From Candidatus Thorarchaeota archaeon (GTDB lineage: Archaea > Asgardarchaeota > Thorarchaeia > Thorarchaeales > Thorarchaeaceae): a stretch of 29,908 nucleotides of DNA. A program made the translations under genes and the position numbers. Below, in pieces: positions 24,119-29,908 of this stretch (positions are counted from its first letter, which is position 1; each line of letters opens with the position of its first letter). The notes below the pieces were generated by a model that was not told the origin of the DNA, made no database searches, and saw only the letters and a program-made list of their open reading frames with translations. The stretch spans positions 1-29,908 of the forward strand of contig JAEOSL010000034.1 in the NCBI GenBank assembly GCA_016840385.1, in the 5' to 3' direction.

Positions 24119-25525
24119 ATGGATAAGAACATTATCACCGAACTCTCAAAGATTGTTGGAAATGAATATGTTTCAACTAAAGCCGATATTCTGCTTACAT
24201 ACTCCGTGACCGCATCAATGGCTTCCGACCCTGTAATTCCTGGAGCTATTGTGCGACCTGCAAATTCAGAACAGGTCTCAAAGATAATCCAATTAGCGGC
24301 GAAATATAATGTGTCTGTTACACCTCGATCAGGAGGTTCTAGCCTTCAGGAAGAAGCAATTCCTGAACCAGATGGACTTGTTGTAGAACTGATGCGTCTT
24401 GTTGACATCAAACTCTACAAAGAACTCAGATCTGTAACTGTTGGTGCAGGTGTAACCTATGGGGCAATAGAAAAATTCCTCAAAGAACATGACCTTTTCA
24501 TTCCGGTTTATCCAGAATCATCTCTGATGTGTACTGTTGCTGGTCAAGTAGCTGTTAATGGAGCTGGACCGGGTTCTAGTCACTTTGGATGTACTGGTGA
24601 ACTAGTTCTAGGGGTTGAGGTTGTCCTACCAGATGGAACAATAATCACAACTGGTTCCGAGGCAAATCCTTATGCTTCAGGACCTTACCAGAGATATTCA
24701 TTCGGTCCGGATATTACAGGTCTTTTCATTGGCTCTTTAGGTAGTTTTGGAATTATCACAAAGGTCTCGATGAAAGTCTTCAAGAGAAACAAGTTCTATG
24801 ATTACAATACTTATGGCTTCGAAACTCATGAACAATCCGAGCAATTCATGGTTGATATCAAGCAGCATGACATCAATGGAGTATTCACATCATTGTACGA
24901 AGGACCAGTGCTTGAGCTATTCATGGATATGATTGGAGAAGAATTAGGTGTTCCTAAGCATAATTGGCCTTTCAGTACAGTGTCCATGACAATTGGCAGT
25001 GTCAGAGAAGATTTGATGAAGAGTGATGCTGCTCTTGCGAAAAAGTTGTGTGAGAAACACGGTGGTCACGTTATAGGAATTTCTCAATTACCAAAACAGG
25101 AATGGAATGGTCGTTTCTGGTTCTTTGTTCGTGCATGCTACGTTCATGGTTGGCATTGGCGAACTTTGTATCATCACCAAACCCCTACCAATGCACACCA
25201 ATCAATAGAGGAGATTCGTAGAGTGATGGACAAGTACGGATTCCTGGGTCACACTGCGGGATTCGTAACAGGGCATTCTTCCTTTAACGCATATCCTCAC
25301 CTCTACTTTGATCCACAGGACCCTGAAGACGAACAGAAGATTCGGGATGCTCACAAAGAGCTAGCCAAGACGCTCTTCAAGACAGGAGCAGTTCCATTCA
25401 AAATGGCAGAATATTGGTCAGATGCAATTGAAGGAATGGACAATTACATGGCTCTACTTGAGCTAGTGAAGAAGACAATCGATTCACAAAAGATAATGAG
25501 CCCACGGAAACTAGGAGGTTTCTAA
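24119..25525 (+). CDS. FAD-linked oxidase (GlcD/D-lactate dehydrogenase-like), tandem copy B
   Basis: A 468-residue close paralogue of the preceding gene, alignable from end to end by eye with more than half of positions identical. The FAD-binding 'VTPRSGGSSLQEEAIP', 'STVAGQVAVNGAGPGS'-type region and 'DITGLFIGSLGSFGIITKVSMK' are kept, as are 'VHGWHWRTLYHHQTPT' and 'GHTAGFVTGHSSFNAYPHLYFDPQ'. The tail ends 'IDSQKIMSPRKLGGF'. I chose ATG at 24119: GGAG lies 5 nt upstream and the protein then aligns with copy A from residue 1 ('MDKNIITELSKIVGNEY' against 'MDNNAVQKLTAIVGEEF'). A GTG at 24113 is an alternative. Both copies may form a heteromer with the Fe-S subunit, or oxidise different substrates through it. 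Confidence 0.9.
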   Translation: MDKNIITELSKIVGNEYVSTKADILLTYSVTASMASDPVIPGAIVRPANSEQVSKIIQLAAKYNVSVTPRSGGSSLQEEAIPEPDGLVVELMRLVDIKLYKELRSVTVGAGVTYGAIEKFLKEHDLFIPVYPESSLMCTVAGQVAVNGAGPGSSHFGCTGELVLGVEVVLPDGTIITTGSEANPYASGPYQRYSFGPDITGLFIGSLGSFGIITKVSMKVFKRNKFYDYNTYGFETHEQSEQFMVDIKQHDINGVFTSLYEGPVLELFMDMIGEELGVPKHNWPFSTVSMTIGSVREDLMKSDAALAKKLCEKHGGHVIGISQLPKQEWNGRFWFFVRACYVHGWHWRTLYHHQTPTNAHQSIEEIRRVMDKYGFLGHTAGFVTGHSSFNAYPHLYFDPQDPEDEQKIRDAHKELAKTLFKTGAVPFKMAEYWSDAIEGMDNYMALLELVKKTIDSQKIMSPRKLGGF

Positions 25526-25526
25526 T

Positions 25527-26690
25527 ATGACTGAAGTCGACATGGAAGAACTGATGGAAAACCTAGCACAATGTAGAAGATGCGGCATTTGCCGAGATGC
25601 AGTTTACGAAGACAAGGGCTTTGATGGAATCTGTCCCGTCTGGAAGAATACTGCAGGTTTTGAAACAAGCTTCATGAGAGGGCGGATACAGATTGCCATC
25701 GCTCTAATTGAGGGAAGGCTTGAGAAGACAGAAGAAAATGCTGAATCTTTATTCTCTTGTACTCTTTGTGGTAATTGTACTTCCATCTGTGCTGCTGAGT
25801 TTGATCCTGCGCAATGCTTGGAATCAGTCCGCCACGTTCTCAAAGAGATTCCCAATGAGGTTCGAGATACAATCGCTAAGAAGATCCTTGAAAATAACAA
25901 TCCATACGTGGAAGAGAACAAAACACGAAGGGACTGGGTGAAAGAGGTAGGATTTGATATTCCCTGTACTGGTGAAGTTCTCTACTTCACTGGTTGTACT
26001 GCAGGTTTCAAACTACCTGAAACTGTAATTGCTACTGCAAAGGTCCTCAAAGCGGCAGGAGTTGATTTCGCGGTTCTCGAAGACGAGCCATGTTGTGGTT
26101 CAGTAATGCTCCGAACTGGAATGGTGGAAGAAGCAAAGAAGAATGCAGAGAATGCACTTGAGATGATTGCTACTTCGAGTGCTAAGACAATCGTAGTCAC
26201 CTGTGCAGGGTGTTTGAAGACCCTTCGTGAGGATTACATTGAACGATTTGGTTTTGACCTGCCAGAAGTATTGCACGTTGTAGAATTTCTCAAACCATTG
26301 ATTGATTCAGGAAAACTGAAGCTCAAGAAGAGTGACGAGATAAAGAAAATCACCTGGCATGATCCCTGTCATCTTGGAAGAGCTCTGGGTGTCTATGAGG
26401 AACCTAGGGATGTGTTAAAGGCAATACCTGGAGTAGAACTTGTTGAGATGGAAACCAATAGAGAGGCTGCAATGTGTTGTGGCTCTGGTGGAGGTCTCCG
26501 CTCCTATGATGGTGATCTTGCAAAGAAGATTGCAGCTGACAGAATGCAAGATGCAGAAGAAATCGGTGTAGACATTTTAGCAACAGCTTGCCCCTTCTGT
26601 GAGCACAATCTCAAAGATGGTGCATCATCTATGGGTAGTACTATTCGAGTCGTAGATATTCTAGATTTTCTAGCTGATAGCCTTGAGTGA
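25527..26690 (+). CDS. CCG-domain Fe-S oxidoreductase subunit (GlcF/HdrD-like), set 2
   Basis: A 387-residue Fe-S protein: [4Fe-4S] motifs C16-C19-C22...C36-P and C78-C81-C84...C88, then two CCG domains ('TGCTAGF...EPCCGSV...TCAGC' and 'HDPCHLGR...MCCGSGGG...CPFCEH'). It should accept electrons from the FAD subunits encoded just upstream and pass them to an unknown carrier (menaquinone, ferredoxin or an Hdr-type complex). The first cluster has a long loop between C22 and C36. The ATG at 25527 has GGAGGT 7 nt upstream and follows the copy B stop by 1 nt. It is the last gene of the block; 52 nt separate it from the opposing gene. Confidence 0.9.
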   Translation: MTEVDMEELMENLAQCRRCGICRDAVYEDKGFDGICPVWKNTAGFETSFMRGRIQIAIALIEGRLEKTEENAESLFSCTLCGNCTSICAAEFDPAQCLESVRHVLKEIPNEVRDTIAKKILENNNPYVEENKTRRDWVKEVGFDIPCTGEVLYFTGCTAGFKLPETVIATAKVLKAAGVDFAVLEDEPCCGSVMLRTGMVEEAKKNAENALEMIATSSAKTIVVTCAGCLKTLREDYIERFGFDLPEVLHVVEFLKPLIDSGKLKLKKSDEIKKITWHDPCHLGRALGVYEEPRDVLKAIPGVELVEMETNREAAMCCGSGGGLRSYDGDLAKKIAADRMQDAEEIGVDILATACPFCEHNLKDGASSMGSTIRVVDILDFLADSLE

Positions 26691-26742
26691 AATTAGATTG
26701 GGTCGGATAATCGTACAAACGTTTAGCAAAGAAGCCCCTTTA

Positions 26743-27468
26743 CTATTTACGTCTTTGAAAATACAAGACTACAACAAGAACCCCAAATCCTCCCAGAACT
26801 CCTGCAGATAGACCATATACCCATTCGGGAGTAGTTACTGGTAGTTGATTGGGATCAAACAATGGAATATATGCCTTAACTCCAGCAGTCGTATCTTGTG
26901 CTAACACAAAGTTGGATGCTTGATAAGATAGGGGATTCATCCATTTTGTATAGTTATAGTTTGGTGGAACATGTCCTTCCTCGAAGATGTATTTTCCCCA
27001 CATAGTATAGTTCTCCATTGAACCTTCATTCACTATGGTTCTATTGGAAAATAGATAAACAAACATTCCAAAATAGCTGCAGTTATTGGAAGTTCCGTCT
27101 TCATACATCTTTACAGCATTAGGCAACCAAGTGTAGTTCTTCAACATATCTATCGAATCTTCAATCGCACCAGTAATGTTATTGAAGTAGAATGCAGATA
27201 TTTGATCAAGAATTGGTGGATATGTTCTATTGAATGCAATCTCAAGGTAGCCAAGTCCAATATTGAACCAAGATCTAGGATTAGGTAATAATATTGCCAC
27301 TAATAGTTTCGCTGTTGCATTATAATCTAACCCAGCAATTGTGATATTGTTTCCTCGGAAACCAAAAATTTCTGGATACCCAATCGAGTATGCGGACGTT
27401 GGCATCGGCGTTGCAACACATAACATCAGAACAACCAAAGCCGCAATGGCGTAATTTGAAACTCTCAA
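26743..27468 (-). CDS. Secreted, membrane-anchored glycoprotein-like protein of unknown function
   Basis: A 241-residue protein with a signal peptide (residues 1-26, hydrophobic core 'IAALVVLMLCVAT', likely cut after 'TSA') and a C-terminal membrane anchor (~217-236) ending in Q-R-R-K. The ~190-residue outer part has nine N-x-S/T sequons (N41, 50, 80, 97, 111, 129, 142, 153, 172) and many aromatic residues, as expected of a surface glycoprotein. No enzyme motif is seen and I do not recognise a family. The start is TTG at 27468: an in-frame TAA directly precedes it and the signal peptide needs this N-terminus. The ribosome site is weak (GGGGA about 9 nt upstream). Confidence 0.7.
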   Translation of the reverse strand: MRVSNYAIAALVVLMLCVATPMPTSAYSIGYPEIFGFRGNNITIAGLDYNATAKLLVAILLPNPRSWFNIGLGYLEIAFNRTYPPILDQISAFYFNNITGAIEDSIDMLKNYTWLPNAVKMYEDGTSNNCSYFGMFVYLFSNRTIVNEGSMENYTMWGKYIFEEGHVPPNYNYTKWMNPLSYQASNFVLAQDTTAGVKAYIPLFDPNQLPVTTPEWVYGLSAGVLGGFGVLVVVLYFQRRK

Positions 27469-27692
27469 TTATTGATTCCCCGTTAGCTTCAACTTCGTCA
27501 ATTAGACCCGGTCACTTTTTAGTGGTCCAATAACGTTTCGGTTCGCTGAATACATTCTTCAAGGTGTAAATCAATATTCCGTTTTGATGATTACATGAAA
27601 AATATCAAATTGTAGCGATGTTGCTTAAATCGACGAACTGCATCATTCCAAAATCAAGGATTCGTGAAACTACTTTTCGTACACAATGAATA
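27469..27692. other. Gene-free stretch upstream of the secreted protein gene
   Basis: I see no coding region here. It must contain the minus-strand promoter of the secreted-protein gene, but no convincing TATA box stands out. A small imperfect hairpin (GGTCACT with AGTGGTCC, about 27509-27528) is the only local structure. The stretch leads into the structured region that follows. Confidence 0.5.
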
Positions 27693-27931
27693 GGTGGACG
27701 AAGGCCATCGCCAAAGACTTGGTGCCCATTTTTGGGCTTGAGGTCCACCCTCTTTTCTTTTAATCATGAGTGGTGCTCTTCTCACACAATGCACCAGTAC
27801 CTTCCTGAACCCTAAGGTGGAAGATGAATCTCCTGCGACGGGACATTCATACGAACCTATGCACTGAGGATGCGTCGTTCCCACGACTCTTGGCAACGCA
27901 TAGAGCAACGTGGCATTGACCTGTCGTCCAA
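27693..27931 (+). ncRNA. Candidate structured non-coding RNA (~240 nt, family unknown)
   Basis: This GC-richer patch folds well by eye. A long-range helix closes it: TGGACGAAGG (27695-27704) with CCTGTCGTCCA (27920-27930), 10 bp with one bulged G. Inside are CGCCAA/TTGGTG (27709-27714, 27719-27724), GCCCA/TGGGC (27724-27728, 27733-27737), TGGTGC/GCACCA (27771, 27791), CTTCC-ACC/GGT-GGAAG (27801-27823), ATGAAT-TCC/GGA-ATTCAT (27824-27850) and CTATGC/GCATAG (27857, 27898) enclosing GTCGT/ACGAC (27874, 27883). An alternative helix GGTGGAC/GTCCACC (27693, 27743) competes with the closing stem. One G-U pair favours the plus strand. RNase P and SRP RNA hallmarks (GAGGAAAGTCC; GGAA/AGCAG of domain IV) are absent. 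Promoter not identified. Confidence 0.5.
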
Positions 27932-27986
27932 GTAATACATACGTAACATAACTACATAAGTCTCCTGCCGGACCTAAGAATCGTCT

Positions 27987-28012
27987 AACTATTCTATATG
28001 TATAGAATAGTT
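27987..28012. promoter_or_regulatory. Perfect 26-bp palindrome before ino1
   Basis: AACTATTCTATA (27987-27998), a TG centre, then TATAGAATAGTT (28001-28012): 12 bp of perfect symmetry. It contains TATA-like sequence (CTATATGTATAG) and is followed by TTTAAG, so it may be an operator overlapping the ino1 promoter, about 50 nt before the start codon. Alternatively, as RNA the stem plus the T-run (28011-28015) could terminate the upstream structured transcript. Confidence 0.6.
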
Positions 28013-28061
28013 TTTAAGAATAAGACGGGAAATCGGTAGAATAGTACTAGAGGTGGCACCG

Positions 28062-29129
28062 TTGAACGGAATTAAAGTAGCTATCGTCGGAGTCGGAAAT
28101 GTAGCAAGCGCTCTCCTACAGGGAGTGGAATACTACAAGAACGCAAAGACCGAAGAGGAAATCGCTGGATTGAACCATCCAGATTTTGCAGGATATCACA
28201 TTAGCGATATTCAGTTTGTTGCAGCATTTGATGTTGCAGATACTAAGGTCGGCTTTGACCTATCAGAGGCAATTTTCGCAAAGCCGAATAATGTTATGAA
28301 ATTCAATGAGATTCCCAAGACAGGAATCAAAGTCTTGAAAGGACCTTTGCTTGATGGTGTCGATGACATCCTCAGAGCTCTAGTCAGCGTATCTGATGCA
28401 GCTGATGCAGACGTTGTCAAAGCCCTCAAAGATACTGGTGCAGAGATTCTGGTCAATCTTCTACCTGGTTCAGCTGAAGAAGCAACCAAGTACTATGCAG
28501 ACATGGCACTGAAGGCAGGTTGTGCTTTCATCAATGGTGCCCCAATTCCAATCGCTTCTGATCTAGAATGGAGCAAGAAGTTTGAAGAAGCAGGATTACC
28601 ACTTGTTGGTGACGACATTCAAGACCAACTTGGATCCACAGTTCTTCATCGTAGTATTCTACAGCTTCTAGTTTCACGAGGTGTAAAAGTCGACAAGAGC
28701 TACCAGCTAGATGTTGGTGGTGGAGCAGAGTCACTAGATTCACACTATCGAGGTAGAATGAGGAAACGTGGTGTAAAGAGCGAGGCAATCTCTCAGGACC
28801 TCCCATATGATGCACCCCTCGTTGCTGGTTCAAGCGATTATGTCGATTTCATGGACAATAGCAGGGACTCCTACTTCTACATTAACGGACGTCAGTTTGG
28901 TGGTGCTCCAGTTAAGATCGATATCAGAATGGAAGTCACCGATGGTCCAAATGCAGGTCCAATTTTGCTGGATTCAATAAGAGGAACAAAACTGGCTCTG
29001 AAGAGGGGTTTGGGTGGTTCACTCGAATCTATCTCAGCATACGGCTTCAAGATGCCTCCTACACCAACGACTATGTATAGAGCAGAACGTTGGGTCGAAG
29101 AGTTTCTCTTAGGCAAGAGAAAGCTATAG
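28062..29129 (+). CDS. ino1: myo-Inositol-1-phosphate synthase
   Basis: A 355-residue NAD-dependent synthase of the short archaeal/actinobacterial type. 'IKVAIVGVGNVASALLQGVEYY' is the dinucleotide-binding start; 'NLLPGSAEEATKYYADMALKAGCAFINGAPIPIAS' and 'GDDIQDQLGSTVLHRSILQLLVSRG' are the conserved central motifs, and 'DGPNAGPILLDSIRGTKLALKRGLGGSLESISAYGFKMPP' the C-terminal one. It converts glucose-6-phosphate to inositol-3-phosphate, needed for archaeal inositol phospholipids or compatible solutes. The start is set at TTG 28062, with AGGTGG 5 nt upstream (28051-28056); the longer frame starts at GTG 28053 inside that site. Regulation through the palindrome at 27987 is plausible. It ends 5 nt before the opposing CpXC gene. 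Confidence 0.92.
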   Translation: MNGIKVAIVGVGNVASALLQGVEYYKNAKTEEEIAGLNHPDFAGYHISDIQFVAAFDVADTKVGFDLSEAIFAKPNNVMKFNEIPKTGIKVLKGPLLDGVDDILRALVSVSDAADADVVKALKDTGAEILVNLLPGSAEEATKYYADMALKAGCAFINGAPIPIASDLEWSKKFEEAGLPLVGDDIQDQLGSTVLHRSILQLLVSRGVKVDKSYQLDVGGGAESLDSHYRGRMRKRGVKSEAISQDLPYDAPLVAGSSDYVDFMDNSRDSYFYINGRQFGGAPVKIDIRMEVTDGPNAGPILLDSIRGTKLALKRGLGGSLESISAYGFKMPPTPTTMYRAERWVEEFLLGKRKL

Positions 29130-29134
29130 TCAAA

Positions 29135-29530
29135 TCAACTGTGAGCTTTCGTGTAAGCATCAAGGAGAACTTTGAGCTTACTTAGGTCGGAGAGTACCAA
29201 GAATTCGGTTTCTTCACCCACCTCTTGCAAAATTTCGTTGAATGTTATGACACTGTGATAATCGTGCGTGAGTTCCTCTTTTTGTGCTTTAGTTCGAGCT
29301 TTGGGATCATACAATATGATTCGGCTCTCAGGATCAAAGTTGACAACTATACTTCTCTTGAGGTACATTACCTTCTTACACTTGGAACACTGGACACGAT
29401 TTGCTTTTCCCGTTTTGAGTGCCTTGACAATTTCACGATCTTCGGATAGGTCAATGTGATCTATTACTTTGGCCTCGTAGACGGTCTTACACTTTTCACA
29501 TTTAACCTCTACAATACTTGTTCGTGTCAA
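29135..29530 (-). CDS. CpXC-domain zinc-ribbon protein
   Basis: A 131-residue protein with two Cys-x-x-Cys pairs that should bind one zinc: 'VKCEKCKTVYEAKV' near the N-terminus and 'VQCSKCKKVMYLKR' about 30 residues later, followed by 'SIVVNFDPESRIILYDP'. This order matches the CpXC domain, of unknown function; here the usual Pro and Gly around the cysteines are replaced by Glu/Ser and Lys. The C-terminal ~65 residues are helical and unassigned. The start is taken as TTG at 29530, with AGGTGA 5 nt upstream; the longer frame (GTG at 29539) would begin inside the ribosome site. It lies 73 nt downstream of the membrane-protein gene on the same strand. Confidence 0.65.
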   Translation of the reverse strand: MTRTSIVEVKCEKCKTVYEAKVIDHIDLSEDREIVKALKTGKANRVQCSKCKKVMYLKRSIVVNFDPESRIILYDPKARTKAQKEELTHDYHSVITFNEILQEVGEETEFLVLSDLSKLKVLLDAYTKAHS

Positions 29531-29603
29531 TCTTGTCACCTAGAATAGTATGAAAATCCATGGTCAATCACTTAAGAGTTACGTAGTGGGTGATATAGTA
29601 GAA

Positions 29604-29908
29604 TTACTCGGAAGTTGTATCTGTAATCTCTTCATCATCGCCAAGAATCTCATCTTCAAGAATATCCTGGAGATCATCTGATTCTTCACCCTCTGTCTTG
29701 CGTTTGAACAAGAAACCGGTAATCAGAGCTGTTAGGGCAATTGAAGCTAATACAATTGGCATAGACTCAAAGAAACCACCAACACTGTATCCGATTAATG
29801 CACCTGCAATTGTCACGGCGACCTTACCAATGAAGTAACTAATCGTAAACTTCACCGTATTGTATTTTGTAAGACCTACATAGACAATAAGTGGGTCATC
29901 TGGAACTG
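29604..29908 (-). CDS. VTT/DedA-like small membrane protein, C-terminal part (5' end outside window)
   Basis: The frame is open to the right edge: upstream of the GTG at 29855 it reads 'VPDDPLIVYVGLTKYNT', continuous with 'VKFTISYFIGKVAVTIAGALIGYSVGG'. That P-D-D-x-x-x-x-x-x-G ... F-x-x-x-x-x-x-G-K pattern resembles the C-terminal re-entrant region of VTT (SNARE-associated, DedA/YqaA) membrane proteins, so I treat the gene as cut by the window. Two hydrophobic segments follow (to about residue 65 of the visible part), then a strongly acidic tail rich in E and D ('EDEILGDDEEITD'). VTT relatives are lipid scramblases or transporters; the role here is unknown. The acidic tail is unusual for the family. 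Confidence 0.5.
   Translation of the reverse strand, partial: VPDDPLIVYVGLTKYNTVKFTISYFIGKVAVTIAGALIGYSVGGFFESMPIVLASIALTALITGFLFKRKTEGEESDDLQDILEDEILGDDEEITDTTSE

Noticed and set aside
16981..26690. A CRISPR array, tRNA or prophage gene in or near the long plus-strand block
   Set aside because: The gaps are short (1-88 nt) and contain no regularly spaced repeats, no tRNA-like cloverleaf and no phage-type genes.
27654..27908. An 84-codon minus-strand open frame inside the gene-free region
   Set aside because: Its product is rich in Arg, Ser and Cys with no recognisable pattern, it has no ribosome site, and it runs straight through the hairpins of the candidate RNA. It is better explained by the absence of stops in a GC-richer structured region.
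27695..27930. A small transposable element (MITE) with 10-bp terminal inverted repeats
   Set aside because: The flanks (GAATAGG on the left, AGTAATAC on the right) show no target-site duplication, no second copy is in the window, and the many internal hairpins fit a folded RNA better.
27693..27931. RNase P RNA or SRP RNA
   Set aside because: Neither the RNase P core (GAGGAAAGTCC-like and ACAGAA-like) nor the SRP domain IV GGAA/AGCAG loop could be found on either strand.

Overview
The window looks like a piece of an archaeal chromosome (about 41-42% G+C by eye) with roughly 29 protein genes packed on both strands. It shows no tRNA, rRNA, insertion sequence or CRISPR array. The archaeal signs are TATA-box promoters (for example at 5641, 10405, 14512 and 16935), an archaeal/actinobacterial-type myo-inositol-1-phosphate synthase for inositol ether lipids, and a secreted protein dense in N-glycosylation sequons. 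A glycyl radical enzyme and many Fe-S/FAD oxidoreductases point to an anaerobic heterotroph. An uncultured Asgard (Thorarchaeota-like) or similar archaeon is my guess, but the sequence alone does not prove it. Translation starts are distinctive: a strong AGGTGG/GGAGG Shine-Dalgarno followed 5-10 nt later by TTG is used repeatedly. I moved several starts inward for this reason.

Left part (1-8616). The tail of a luciferase-like (LLM) flavin/F420 oxidoreductase is followed by an MFS transporter. Facing them is a minus-strand cluster: nucleotidyltransferase-fold protein, then DUF917 protein, then Asp/Glu/hydantoin racemase. A metallophosphoesterase, a second DUF917 protein and two uncharacterised proteins follow. 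DUF917 proteins and hydantoin-type racemases suggest use of hydantoin-like or related amino-acid-derived rings.

Middle (8768-16829). There is an APC amino-acid permease, a HARE-HTH + Mrr-like nuclease and an orphan MoaD/ThiS-like ubiquitin-fold protein. A GlcD/GlcF-type FAD + Fe-S oxidoreductase pair, a URO-D/MtaA-like protein, an RraA-like aldolase and an ATC-hydrolase-like protein complete this part.

Right-middle (16981-26690). One long plus-strand block encodes an aminotransferase, a glycyl radical enzyme (no activase nearby), a KDG-type sugar kinase, a KDPG-type aldolase, a small SCP2-domain protein, two tandem paralogous FAD oxidases and a two-cluster CCG-domain Fe-S partner. The simplest reading is anaerobic breakdown of a sugar acid or polyol to pyruvate and a triose phosphate, with a 2-hydroxyacid dehydrogenase-like electron outlet. 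The GRE substrate is unknown.

Right end (26743-29908). A secreted, membrane-anchored, sequon-rich protein comes first. A 590-bp gene-free stretch follows. It carries what looks like a roughly 240-nt structured RNA (27693-27931) and a perfect 26-bp palindrome directly before the inositol-phosphate synthase gene. A CpXC zinc-ribbon protein and the C-terminus of a small VTT/DedA-like membrane protein end the window.

The most unusual non-coding signals are the putative structured RNA, the ino1 palindrome, and a shared TTCTTAAAG element placed exactly 20 nt before the TATA region at three catabolic promoters.
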